DNA from: Sympetrum striolatum
Lineage: Eukaryota > Arthropoda > Insecta > Odonata > Libellulidae
Length of the DNA stretch: 64,000 nt
Reading direction: 5' to 3'
NCBI GenBank assembly: GCA_947579665.1
Contig: OX388350.1
Coordinates: 38,597,393-38,661,392, forward strand
Shown: positions 44,285 through 56,070 of the stretch, one piece after another
Position numbering within the stretch: position 1 is the first letter of the stretch
How the letters are laid out: each line of letters opens with the position of its first letter
Notes under the pieces: generated by a model
Seen by the model: the letters and a program-made list of their open reading frames with translations, nothing else
Databases searched by the model: none
What the model was told of the DNA's origin: nothing
Position numbers and translations under genes: made by a program

Positions 44285-44620
44285 ATTATTTATGCACTAC
44301 GTACATGTACTTATTGATAGTGTATTAATACTTTGATCGTATTCCTTCTCATCTTTTAGCTATTAATATCGGTAGGTTAACGAAGGTTCATCTGTTTCCC
44401 TTCTTCGTGAATGTTATTGTATTATTATTATATAATACTTGCGATGGATAATATTATTCCCTAATGATCTCATAGGTGTTTTATGTCAACCATTCTTTTC
44501 ATTTCTCTCGTACTTTTTCTTTAAATTAATTATCTTACGTAATGTATCGATGGGTTACACGGAAGACGAGTTTTTTAGATTCAATCTCTCCGAGATAAAG
44601 GCGCAATTTTATAAGAATTA
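44285..44620 (+). mobile_element. Retroelement 3' tail, copy 5 (diverged)
   Basis: Matches the 55.2-kb copy: 'tttatgcactacgtacatgt', 'acttattgatagtgtatta', 'ttttagctattaatatcggt', then 'gatgggttacacggaagacg', 'ttcaatctctccgagataaa'. The poly(A) signal is altered to GATAAA and the stem is lost, so this is one of the oldest copies. It begins within 40 bp of SINE copy 6. Confidence 0.65.
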
Positions 44621-46981
44621 TTATTATCTGTAACTTCGCCTCAACTTTGACTATTATTTTTGGCAAATCCTAGATGAAGGCTCTGATCTAAGTCACAAAA
44701 ATTTTCCTGCAACCCATCTAAGAATATCAATTTTTTTCAAACTGAGACTCAATAAGGTTTCGGTCAATACACTGTGTTTTGTACCTTTTATTATGAAACA
44801 GATGAGTTACGGCAAAATAATTTCATGAAATCATTTAAACTAAATATCAATCTTGACCTCATTTAATCTTACCACTTCAGATAGGTTCCATCAAAAAACC
44901 AAATTTTCAACCTCAAATTATCTAGAATGCGATCAACATAATTGAATACACTGGAAATTCGATGAATCATGCACGTTCCACGGTTACAATTCTATCTCGT
45001 TTTCTTGCTTTTGTGAATGACAAGCGTGCAACTTGTTTATTATTAAAACGCGGTCCGAAGTTTGCATTTTCTCTGACTTGTTATCCTGCAAAAATCTTCC
45101 ATCGATTCTTCGATTGATAAAACATTCACTAGAAACATAGACCTGACAATTGGTTGACCCAGTTTTGCACTTTTCGGTTGTACTTCGATCGATGTTGAAT
45201 CGAAATAGACAGGGGAAACACGTTTCTCATCTGGCATTTATTTCTTGTTTAGACGCAAGTCATGTATTGTACATATTCTGCAGGTGGAGAAATTTCGCCA
45301 AGTCTCATTATCTGGTTATTTACTAATTATATAAAACTCTGACTGAAAGTCTCAAGGGTAGAATACTAATTGAGAGTGGAATACAAGGCAAAAACAGTTG
45401 GAAGAGCAAGGCAGAAAATGTAACCTGTGTTGTATGAAAGTCTCAAATCCTAGTTTTTAGTCTAGATGGAAGGTTTCTAAGCGTAGGATCTGACATGTAT
45501 AATAGCAGTGGATTTTCACGGCATGGTAGTTTACAGGTTAGAATACCTATCCGAAAAGTGGGAGACCCTTCCTTACGCTTCCTCATACCAATTTAAATTT
45601 CTTTATACTCATCATTAAATATGGCTTGTATTAAGAATTGGGTGTAGATGATACCCGAGCCGAGTTGCATGAAAACCTGAGAGAACATGGTATGAAATAT
45701 CTCAACAGTTATGTATGTAAGTGGATGACGATGCTTCTAAGACATTAATTTTCTTAAGTAAGAGCACTTTCAGTTACAAATGTTTCTTACAAAGATTTTT
45801 TCCCATATCGAACGCTTCATTTTGTCTTTGATCAACTTTTGTAAATAGATGAAAGAGAGGCTGAACTCTGAGCTGAAGCTGAGAGCTTCACATTGGCTGA
45901 ACCTTACCAACAAAAGATCTTTTAGTATATCTTTTCATAGACTCTCAGATTGGGACAGTGGAAACAAATAGCAAAGTGATACAGTAAATGGATGTATGGT
46001 ATGGTGGATGCAGTATACGATTTCCCTTGTTAGTTTGTTTTTTTTAATATTAAAAGGAAACTTTTAAACAATCATGCACAGGATAAACAGCATGCATCCA
46101 TTTTACCGATTATGTTCATTGTTAGAGTGTATGACTTCTCTAAACTGCCCGGAAAGAGAGAACAAAACCATTGTTCACACGATTTCAGCCAATGGAATGA
46201 GATACAATCTAAGCAGCATTCTTTCTCCCCTCTTTCGATACAAAGTCTCGAGATTTGAGGAAGCTTCTTCGCGTGAAAGAAGGGAATCTCCTCAAAATTG
46301 TTTTTTATATCAGTAGAGAATCACACGTTTGACGACGAGGATCGAAAATAAGGTCAGAATCAAAGGTATACAATACAGAAAATGACATCCTACAGCCTAT
46401 TGTATGGTAATGATAGCTGTTTGAAAAAACTCATAATGTTCCCAGTTTGAAAGCTTCGATTTAATGAGAATTTTGAGGTAGTAACTCCAGGTAGTAACTC
46501 CAAGTAGAATGTACTTATACGTAGTGCCGACCATGGTAACCTGGGCTAGAATATATATATCGACCACCGAGTCAGAACCGAGTTATCAGCTGAAAAATAG
46601 TATCTAGTGCCCTACCTTTAGGAAAATATGTCAAGAATACCTAAAATAAAATATATTATAAATATTCTAAACGTATAAACTATAATTATGAAAGCATATA
46701 GTATATTTAAAAAAAAATAAATATTTTAAATAAATGCAAAAAACTAAATAGTAACCAAAAATGAAAATTAAATGAAATGATAAGAAATGAAATCAATTCC
46801 AAAATATATATAATTCGACCTTTCATGTTATTAGTTTTAGATTCGAAGCTAAATATAATTACCCTAATTAATATTACCCTTATGCGCAAAGTCACCTCTA
46901 CCCTTTCCTTGTAAATATAATCAGTTTAAAGCGTACAATATAAAAATCACATGGTCTCTTCGCTTGATGATGCTCATGTCA
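44621..46981. other. AT-rich non-coding DNA
   Basis: No gene. Two weak items. 45522-45590 resembles a decayed tRNA-type SINE head (tggtagtttacaggttagaa, then tgggagaccc). 45843-45925 ('gatgaaagagaggctgaac', 'ggctgaaccttaccaacaaa') loosely resembles the second tail subfamily. Neither is strong enough to call. Confidence 0.4.
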
Positions 46982-47304
46982 GTCTAAACCAGGGGTATCC
47001 AAACTTTTCAGACCGAGGGCCGCATTAACTATTAAACAGCAGTTTGGGGACCGACTAAACACTCGAGGTCCAATTAAAAAATAATCCAAACATGGATGTT
47101 GATTTCAATTAAAAATTTAATAATTATTCTATTTTAATTCGATTGAAACGTTACGTCCTCGTAAGTGGCGGATGATCTTGGCAGGATACACGTTAATTTC
47201 CGTGATTTTTTGCGTAGTTCAAACGGTCTCCACGCGCCAGATGAGAGGTCCTGGTGGGCCGCATTTGGCCCGCGGGCCGTAGTTTGGAGACCCATGGTCT
47301 AAAC
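46982..47304. mobile_element. hAT-type non-autonomous DNA transposon (307 bp) with 8-bp target duplication
   Basis: The element 46990-47296 is flanked by an exact 8-bp direct repeat gtctaaac (46982-46989 and 47297-47304), the duplication length of hAT transposases. Ends are inverted: caggggtatccaaactttt at left and catgggtctccaaactacgg read from the right. Subterminal 'gagggccgcatt' and 'gtgggccgcatttggcccgc' match the style of the widespread 'caggggtgtccaaact' hAT ends. No transposase frame, so it depended on an autonomous partner. The intact duplication implies it has not moved since insertion. Confidence 0.92.
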
Positions 47305-48124
47305 TATCGATGAACCACCTGAAGGCCACTTCGCATAATATGGGTCAATGCTCGTAGAGTGTTGTCAAGTCTTAATTGCAACTTTCACTTCCACACGGAA
47401 CAACCCAAGAACGTAGGAATCAAGGTACAACCATAACAAAATTCTGATAGACCTGAAACTCAAATTGTAAGCAATTCGATGCCATCAAAATTTTTTGAAA
47501 GGAAATGAACAACGTTGAGTAGGCGAGAATAGTAAAGGGAGATATATGCATGATTATAGTAATAGACTAAGTAAAGCGCAGGATTTAATAGCTAGAATAT
47601 GATAAAGAGTCTTCGACACGACTGGAGAGCTTAGAGATTAACAGGAAACTACTGAACGGCCATACAGAATCAATAACGGGACTAAAGTGAAAGTTGCTAC
47701 ATTTGAATATTAAATGAATGAAAGCGAGAGAGAAAATCAAAGAAAAACGCAATGAATATGCGATCGCTCCCTTTATAGATATCATTTTACAAAAAAATTA
47801 CTTCATTTCCGATGATCAATATTGGAGATTTAAAAATATTTATTTATCATGTTCTACGGATTATCTCTAAATATTTGATGAAGAATATTTATTTTTCGAT
47901 CAATTCTTTTAAAGAGAGTTTTCATATTAGATCAGATTTCGATTGTTTTGATGACAATGAAAATTAATTGATCCTGCAAGAGTTATTAAGGCAATAAAGA
48001 AATTGAATCTGTTCGCAGGGAAAATTAATTAATGAAATATTTCCTACAAATGGAAAATTTATTATTCGATTTCCTGGTACTCAGAATTATTAAAACTGAC
48101 CCTTCGAACTTTGTGATTATAGCA
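47305..48124. other. AT-rich non-coding DNA
   Basis: Nothing recognised. The 66-codon minus frame at 47585-47785 has no known domain. Confidence 0.5.
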
Positions 48125-48740
48125 ACAGATGATTCCGGTAAAAATGCATCAAATTCGGAGTTGTTATGGGTAAAAATAAAGATGCTAGTAAACGTTAAAT
48201 CCGATATCTAAATACAGAATTAAAGAGTATTTTTTTAATGTACTGTATACTTATACTTTACAGTGAAGATATAAAAGCTTAGTCATAATACAATGCTTTA
48301 CAGCAGAAAGTAGATGAAAATAACAGTGGAAGTAAACGTATGAATGATAACTTTAAATTAGAATATATGAATTACTAGTTGTGTGTATCGCAAAGGCCAT
48401 ATTTCGTATATATAGCATACACTTTTAGTATTCTGTTATTCAGATATAAACAAATATTTTCCAATGTGAACGAAATAACTGAGAAAAGGAAGCATACAGA
48501 GCAACCGAAATAGTGAAGATTGTTTTGTCGAGAGCGAGTTGTTTTACTAAAAATTACTTATAACGAATTACTGTTACGTAATGAATCGTTAAGCAAAACT
48601 GTTTCTCACTTCAAAATATAACTAAACATTTTTTCACACAGTTGGTAATGTAAAGATTCATCATGAAGAAGCTGAATCTGGAAATTTCCTACACCGGTAT
48701 TTTCTTCATTATTTCAATAACTATTTTACCGTATTAAACC
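48125..48740. repeat. Old segmental repeat, copy B (partner at 38.0-39.0 kb)
   Basis: Homologous to copy A at about 38040-39035 but without the inserted 3' tail. The block 'gaagcatacagagcaaccg-aa-tagtgaagatt' lies before the block 'taagcaaaactgtttctcac', the reverse of the order in copy A. Direct orientation; about 65-70% similar in the aligned blocks. Confidence 0.6.
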
Positions 48741-49439
48741 AAAAAATAATGAATTAAATTAAGTCAAATCTTTCAAAAATAATCAATATTGACAATAAAC
48801 TGACAGCACAGTGGGATAGAATCGAAAAAAGCTGGCCAAAAATAAGAAAGTGGTTTTCTTGAGTGCGGACTTTGAAACTTCGCATAGTTATTCTTGAATA
48901 AATTATGCACATCATTTGCGTTGGTTCCCGCACATTACAATTCTACAGGGGGTCAAAGTTGACCAAATTTCACGAAAAATGCCAGTCTTCAACTTTTCGC
49001 TAAATTCTTTAACTTCAAGCCTATCCTGAACCAAAATGAGCCAATTCATCGGGTAAAAAACAATGCAGTATTATAAATCTAATCTTCATGCTTCATAATA
49101 CTGGGTTTTCAAGACCACAGTTGAATATTTGCAATATTTATACAGCAAAATGTCGGACCCTTATTTTACGGCAAATTTTCACCTAAAGTGTTTCACCTAA
49201 TGGTAAATATAATTAATTAATAAATGAGTGAAAAATAGCTTTTCCTATGCACAGATGTAAATTCACGAGCCTTCTTTATGCGAAAATTTAAGCTAATATA
49301 ACCAATGGGAATAGCGTGTCGGATATTTAAAACTTTATCACGAATTAGCATTGTCACGAAATTACCAGTGTTTGCCATACATCACATATTAAACATTTGA
49401 TACAAAATAAAAGATACAAACTAATAGACAAATAAGTAG
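48741..49439. other. AT-rich non-coding DNA
   Basis: Nothing recognised. Confidence 0.5.
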
Positions 49440-50060
49440 ATAGAAATACCTTTTTACTTTCTCCGTATACGTAGTATAGAGAAAGTATTGTTTTCATGAA
49501 AAAAATCGACTTCGAGGTTTCAACGGAAATACATGTTTTGGGGTCCCTAGAACACGTTTTGACAATTTTCGGAATGATGTCTGTGGGTATGTGTTTATGT
49601 GTGTGTGTGCTAGTGGGCGCTCTAACGTAAAAACTATTAGTCGTATCAATACCAAACTTCATATACAGCATTATGGTGTGTGCTGTCAGAGTTGATTAGT
49701 TTTTGGAGTAAATCGATATACGGGAAGTCGAGCTTTAATCTTCGAAGCAAATTTCCGGTTTTGCGAAATATCTCCATAAATATGATACTTAGGTATAAAC
49801 TATTAAAAATAAAAGTTTTAGAAAATATAATTTAATATAACTTTTGTATGAAACATATTTTTGTATCACTGATTGTTTAGGAGTTATTTGTAAAATACTG
49901 ATAAACCGGAAGCTGCTGATTACGTACTTTGTGGGCGCTCTAACATGGAAACTATTTGTTGTATGAACACCAAATTTCATATATGGGTCATTCCATGCCA
50001 AGTGGTCTGATTTCAGAGAAGCTCGACCATCACGGATTTCGATGAAATTTTGTATGGACA
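49440..50060. repeat. Dispersed repeat remnant with an internal 318-bp duplication
   Basis: Left part ('ctttctccgtatacgtagta', 'tagagaaagtattg', 'atcgacttcgaggtttcaac', then gt-rich) looks like a widespread animal repeat type. The segment 49613-49667 ('gtgggcgctctaacgtaaaa', 'accaaacttcatata') recurs at 49931-49985 ('gtgggcgctctaacatggaa', 'accaaatttcatata'), 318 bp apart. Right after the second copy comes 'gggtcattccatgccaagtg', another phrase common in insect repeats. Both minus-strand frames (49354-49671, 49789-50061) encode the duplicated peptide and are by-products. I cannot name the family. Confidence 0.55.
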
Positions 50061-50525
50061 TTTACACATATCTCTTATGAAAATTTGTAATGTTTTACGT
50101 TCGCCGATGGTATACTTGCTGAGATATAGAAGATTGTTTGACCCCGTGTCGCTGCCTTCTTCAACATGACTATGAGTTTTCAGTAACTTTGAGGCGTCGT
50201 ATCTCAGAAAAATTTTTATAAAGTAAACATATTTTGGCTATCTTAAACAACATTTTGTGCTCAATTAAACAAATTAATATAAATAACTGTAAGAGCGACC
50301 TCCTTGCAGAAAATTCTGTGCAAAACTGGCCCAAAAATTCGATCGGATCGAAAAAAATTAAAACTTTGGCTTTTTATATTTCAAGAAGAAATGATAAAAT
50401 CAAAGTGAAACTTATCGCATGATAACGTATCAATACATAGTTTATAAATATAAAATTTCATATTCCTAGTACTTTCCATTATTTTAAAAATTGAGTCAAC
50501 ATTTGACAATTTTTGTAAAAAAGCC
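50061..50525. other. AT-rich, probably part of the same repeat complex
   Basis: Continues the style of the flanking repeats ('ctgagatatagaagattg', 'cgtcgtatctcagaaaaa'). A 62-codon Lys/Asn/Ile-rich frame at 50234-50422 is unrecognised. Confidence 0.4.
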
Positions 50526-50875
50526 AAAAATAGGCTATTTTTACCCCGCTTTTACAAAAAAAGACCCTCTGGAATTTCTTTTGAAATTTTTTTATTAAAT
50601 AGAGAATGATTTTAACTCTCTAAAAAAGTATATCTAGTTTTTCATCTCGAGCATATAAGGCCCTAGAAATAGGGACAACTATGAGGATGACATTTATAAA
50701 AACGACAAAAATAGGTTATTTTCTGCCCGCTCTTAGAAAAGAAAGACCTTTTCAATACTCTTGTAAATTATTTTCATTTAAAAAAGCATGTTTCAAACCT
50801 CTTAAAAAAGTACACTTGGTTTTTCATCGCGAGCACCTACAGCCCTAAAAAAATTAACAAAGTTGAGAACGTTGC
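50526..50875. repeat. Tandem duplication, period 181 bp
   Basis: Unit 1 (50526-50706) and unit 2 (50707-50875) share, in order, 'aaaaataggctattttt', 'ccgctttta-aaaa-aaaga-cc', 'ctctaaaaaagtatatctag' / 'ctcttaaaaaagtacacttg' and 'gtttttcatctcgagca' / 'gtttttcatcgcgagca', then 'agccctaaaaa'. About 75% alike. Confidence 0.75.
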
Positions 50876-51190
50876 TATGGTGGCGCCACATGTCTTCTGT
50901 TGTTTATCGTCCTGGTTATTTTATGTAGACATTTTTAGTATGGACCAGTCATGGACCAACGCAATATACATACAGTTATCTAAAAAAATTACATAAATGT
51001 ATTTGTATTTATCTTTCAAGTTTAGATTGAATCTAGAGTTCTAATAAACTGTCGTAGATAAATATTTACATCTTATTTATGGAGAGAGTCATGTGCGTGC
51101 AACATCAGATTTTTTAAAGATATATTCGGAATTTATAAATGGATAGAGACAACAAGGGAGGCATTAAGAGTAAAAAAGGCCACAAATCTT
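50876..51190. other. AT-rich spacer
   Basis: Nothing recognised. Confidence 0.5.
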
Positions 51191-51720
51191 CTTATTTCAA
51201 CTCCATTTCTTTATTTTCCAAATCCGATCTTCCTTTCTAGAGTGACTTTTATTCGGAGATTGAGTAAGTTTGGGCCAAACTTCTCGGCGGAGAGAAACTG
51301 CCGAGATTCCAAACAAATCTTGTCGACAGGCGACGAAAAATCGAGTTCCTAAACAGGCCGGATCCTCCAGCTTCCGAATCCAATGATACTTTGCGATATC
51401 GCAACGGAGGTTCCGATCAATCTTTCGCAAGTCGACTGAATCCTTTCCGATCAACATAAATGTTGGATGAGCGACGCCGGAAGGAGATCAACCGAGGACA
51501 CGAGGAACACGCGTATGCCCCCTTGTACCTGTATCCTCCATGCAGTTTGAATGAATATCCCCCTCATGAATAATTCTGCGGTAGTTTTCCGAACGAGGCA
51601 ACCGCGAGGATAAAGGGATAAGTAGTAGGCCGAAGAATGTGTCTTTTAATCTTCGCGGTTTCCTGTCAACAAAGGGGTTGCAAAATGTAGAGACTCGGAG
51701 AATTTACATGCGAAAATATT
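51191..51720. other. CpG-rich island, non-coding
   Basis: An 86-codon minus frame (51197-51457) without a known domain lies in a CpG-rich block. Similar in style to the islands at 37.5 and 53.2 kb. Confidence 0.4.
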
Positions 51721-53095
51721 AAGGACTGAGCTGCGTAATCTTTCAATATCATAGTGATAAGATTTATACGAGTAAGAGATTCCTGAAGATATGGAACGTT
51801 ATTCGCATACTACTACCATACAATCTTGAATTCAAAAGTGAAGATGCGATACACAGCAATAATTAATGAGATCCGTATCAAAATCATAACAAGAAATTTC
51901 ATTTATATTCAATTCCGTAGGAATATATCATGTTGAGAATGTTTAGTCTAGAATTTCACATTCACTAAGCAATAATTAGTAATAATTATTTATTTTAAAT
52001 AGACAAACATAAGATGTAAGAATAAACAAAATTATATGATAAATAAACTAAATTCGATGTGCTAGAGGGAATTCAATCATTTAGACAAAATATTGAAACT
52101 TTTAAGAAATTTAATTTTGGAAGATATTTAAATTTACTATGAATTTGAACAAATTTAGAATTCACCTTTTGAAAAAGAAAGACATTGATTTTATCTTCAT
52201 TCGTTAGAGAATTAATACCAACAGCAAAACATTTTACATAATTATACTAACAAGAGAGCGGTAAGCTGCTTCGTTTTTTATACGCAGTATCAGATTGAAA
52301 GAGTCTAGAAAAGAAATCTCCACATAATCCCATATTTTTTAATTCTTTATTTATCCTCTCATAATACTGATTTCCTTTTCACAAGTATTAACTAAATGTT
52401 CAAATCTCCCATAAAATATATCCGTCAAGAAACTACAGCTAAAAAGGGTAAACGTGAAATCTTAGCTTCAAAAACGTAAGAAAATGAAGCTTGTGTTTGA
52501 CTTTACTCTCCAAAAAATCACCTTCGACGTGTCTAGTTGAAGAAGAATCACTCTTATGTTTATTTGCAAAATTCTATTATTAAGGTTTAATTTCGTTTGT
52601 TATACCCGATGTAATAGCTCTCATTATATCAAGCTTGCATATTTAATGACATTTGATACAATAAGGAGGATTTTTTATTTTCACCACGATCCTAAGATGA
52701 GCCTTTTGTGATTTGTGCTCCTATAAATAATTCGTTTTCAACTAATCGAATGCAAATTTATTGATGATATAAGAAAATAGAACTTAAAGCGTGATTTGTG
52801 AGCTGAAGGAATGGCACAAAATTAATGCTAATTATTGAATTTTGGTCTTCTATGGAAAACTAAAAAAATAGTCCTGGTTTTCAATTATTCTTCACCATAC
52901 TTTGCTTGATACTGTGATCTTTTTTGCACAAGAAATCAGTCGGAAATCGCTAAAAATTACAGAAAAAAGAAAGAAAATATAAAAAATAACTTTTCAAGTG
53001 ATTTCCTAAAATGCTGACGTTTATTTGAAAATTATTTCTTATGAACTGTACACAACAACTTCTTCAGAGAAAATTTCTTCAACCAAAGTTTTCGC
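51721..53095. other. AT-rich non-coding DNA
   Basis: Nothing recognised. Confidence 0.5.
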
Positions 53096-53705
53096 TTCTA
53101 TAGGTCTTATTAAAGTTGAAAAGCGCGCTACACTTGCGTGCCCAGTCGCATTGCGACGAGAAGTTCCGAAAACCTCAGCCGTAACCGAACGCAAGCTCTA
53201 CTTAAGCATGGGGAGACATCTTTCAAAAAAGTCACTCATTTCGGAATAATCCTTCCCGAGCATAACCGTCTCCCAAGAATGCTCCCATTGTTGCGGCAAA
53301 CAAACGCAAAACTCGCACCGAAGACAGATAAAATTTCCGCGGGAGCTAAGAAGATTAGCCCGAGCAAAACGCTCAGCCGGTGACACATGGGGCGGAAAGT
53401 TTATTTTAAATTCGTCGGCAGAAAATGGAGCTCGCTGAGGTAATCTTTGGAGGAACGCCCTGGGGTGTCCCTCATCCCACCAACGGCTAATTGCTTCCGC
53501 GGAACTCCTCCACGTAATTGGAATTTCAGCCGCTGTTTGAACCGATCCCCGTTATTATTTGATCGTCCGAATCCGCGCCGTCGCATTGAAACCGGATTCG
53601 GTCACCAAAATACAATGCGGAGTCCTTATCCACGGCGAGATCCGCACTTACCGAAATCCGATCTATATGCACTCTTCCACACGGAACGAGTTTGGGAAGG
53701 ATTTT
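53096..53705. other. CpG-rich island, non-coding
   Basis: Six short frames overlap on both strands between 53025 and 53807. None has a recognisable domain. The 86-codon plus frame at 53447-53707 is Arg/Pro-rich, as expected of GC-rich random sequence. Confidence 0.4.
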
Positions 53706-55199
53706 GAAAATACAGATGACAATTGATGGACGTTTCGAAATACAGGCTTTGGTTGTAATTATAGTAAATTTATTTATATTTTTCATTTTCCTAAGTCCCC
53801 AAAACATTCATTTATGGGGCAATAAATAAAATAAGTAAATAACGTCATTATCCTGGGTAAAAATGAGTATCCTCTTACATTAACCCGTTGTAAGTTGAAA
53901 TTGCATCTAATTTTAAATAATGATTAAATGTAGGTAAAATTAATTCTGAATTAAAGGAATTTAGATTAGGACAGAAAACCTAAGTGATGGTTACGCATGT
54001 AGAGGGGAGTAAAAATCTTACACTACTAAAATATAATATTATATGCAGTGTAAGCAGAGTAAATTTCATCTGCATGGGATACGAGCAAATGCTTTTTGAA
54101 TCACCTGATTGATGGTCTCTGCGACATTGAAAGCATAACAGTTACATTTAAATGAGTTTTACTACAAGGTAACCGAATATTTGGTAAATAGAGCGATACT
54201 TCGTAGCTGATACTAGAAATAATAATGATGAAAAGGAGTACTACTGCATCAACGGTTGAAGATGATTCATGCATTGTCGAGAGTAAAATATTGCCAAGTG
54301 TTTCGAGCTTTATAGTGCCACGAAATCCTTTACTTATAGCAAATAGCATTTTAAAACAATTTTATTACTCTAGTAAAATAAGAAAAGTCTTCTCTAGGGC
54401 ATTTAAATCCCATTTTAACAAAGAAAACTGCAAAATTCACAAAGTTGAACGATATTTTACGCTATGCCTGGGTAAATTCCATATGACTGAACTTCACCTT
54501 TAATGAGTTATTGCCGAGACTCATATTTACCATAGAAGAAGCCTTTTTTTAATATTTTATATTGATTCACTACTTGGGTATCATGAGAGTCGCTATGCTC
54601 CTTTCTTTTCACTCTAATGCAATCATTTTGCCATTTATCTGTTCCAATGATTATAAAAAACCTCGTTTTAATGTAGCTAATGCAGGATTTATAAATATTT
54701 TAAAAAGGGCAATTAACTAAAATTTTCTTCTACTTGAAAATATTAACAGTAATTGTTTGAATATATTTTAGGTGAGTTACACATTTTTATAGTCTTCGAA
54801 TTTTTGACAGGATAATTTTGATACATCAAGTACTACGTAAATTTCGAGATTATTTGGCTTTCCCGCTGACTTTACAGTCACATAAACATTTCGAACCTTT
54901 TTTGCAAAGCTTTCTATATTAAAATAGCATTTAGTATCCTAAAGAAAAGAATGGTTCCTTTTTATATTCCTACCGTAATAAAATTTCACATATGAACTAA
55001 CTAGATTTAAAGTTTTTAAATTGTTTCAATTCGAATCAAATTGTTCAACCGATTTTTTTTACAAGTAACTCAAATTCAAGTCAAATTAAGGTTTTATAAC
55101 AGTTTTATTATAATGTTGATATGATACTGTTTTTATAATATCCTTTTATTTTTCCTCATAATGTACTTTATGGATGAAAATCAATGTACATTTTCCTTG
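53706..55199. other. AT-rich non-coding DNA
   Basis: No gene. 'ttatggggcaataaataaaa' at 53813-53832, followed by (aagta)n, may be the end of another truncated retroelement. The 92-codon frame at 54225-54503 and the opposite 82-codon frame are unrecognised. Confidence 0.4.
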
Positions 55200-55565
55200 T
55201 TTTTCTATTCTGGTTTCTGTGTTATTTTGTATATTGCTATCTCTTTTTTAAATGTTAACTGATTCTTATTTATGTATCGCATGTAGGTATACTCATTGGT
55301 AGTGTATTTATTTTTGAATGTTTTCCTCTTTTCTTATCTTTTCGCTATTACTATCTGTAGGTTTGCGAAGGTTTTCCACACTCCCCTTCCTTGTGGGTGT
55401 TTTCCTGCAGTGGATTTCTTTTTCCTAAGAATCTCTTAGGGTTTTTACATCCACAATTCTTCTAATTATTTCTACTTCTTATTTTATAATCAATGACGAT
55501 GGGTTGGATGGAAGAAGAGACTTTTAAGTCTCAATCTCGCCCAAATAAAAACGATTTATTAATAT
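55200..55565 (+). mobile_element. Retroelement 3' tail, copy 6 (best preserved)
   Basis: Contains every motif of the family in order: 'tttatgtatcgcatgtaggt', 'actcattggtagtgtattta', 'ctatctgtaggtttgcgaag', 'cttgtgggtgttttcctgca', 'cctaagaatctcttaggg', 'ttacatccacaattcttct', 'gatggaagaagagac'. The stem-loop gagact-ttta-agtctc spans 55517-55532 and AATAAA is at 55544-55549. A (tta)n tail follows. The 86-codon frame 55493-55753 runs out of the tail into flanking DNA and is not a gene. The alignable unit is at least 350 bp. Confidence 0.8.
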
Positions 55566-56070
55566 TATTATTATTTATAAACAAAATTAACGATTTAGAA
55601 AAGGATTACCCGTCTTTCCTGGCGAGGAATGCTGGAAAACGTGTTTCGGATATAACCAGTTGGGATGCTCTAGGAGCCCCAACGGAGGTCGCTGAAAATA
55701 TAGGGAACGGCTGGAAGCGATGCCTACGTGTTTCGCCCATTCTCGATGAGTAATGCCTGTGGCCTTTAAGAGGATCTCCAGAGTTTCCAACTTTGATGTC
55801 AACTGCGGAATGCGAGATGGGAGTCTGGGAAATATTTGGAGTGGCTCGTTTGACGCTTCCCATCATTTGTGGATAACCGTTTAGATGCTTCACTTGAAGA
55901 TGATCATTATTAATAGACGGAAGCGTGAATTTGAGAGGCACTTGAAAGGTTAAATGATGACACTTTTCGTATTCATACGCACTAGCTACTTGTGATACTC
56001 AAAGCGACTATTTTCAATGCGATCAATGCAAGCCTCACATACTTTGACACTTCAGATTACGAAGGTAATA
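55566..56070. other. GC-richer block beside the tail, unassigned
   Basis: Overlapping minus-strand frames of 71 and 111 codons (55587-55802, 55606-55941) without a recognised domain. It may be a decayed repeat; nothing further supported. Confidence 0.35.

Noticed and set aside
45522..45590. Second type of tRNA SINE at 45.5 kb
   Set aside because: There is a box-A-like stretch (tttacaggttagaa) but no box B and no tail.
49354..50061. Two minus frames sharing the peptide KFG-TTNSF-VRAPT as a duplicated gene
   Set aside because: The shared peptide is just the translation of the 55-bp DNA duplication in a dispersed repeat.
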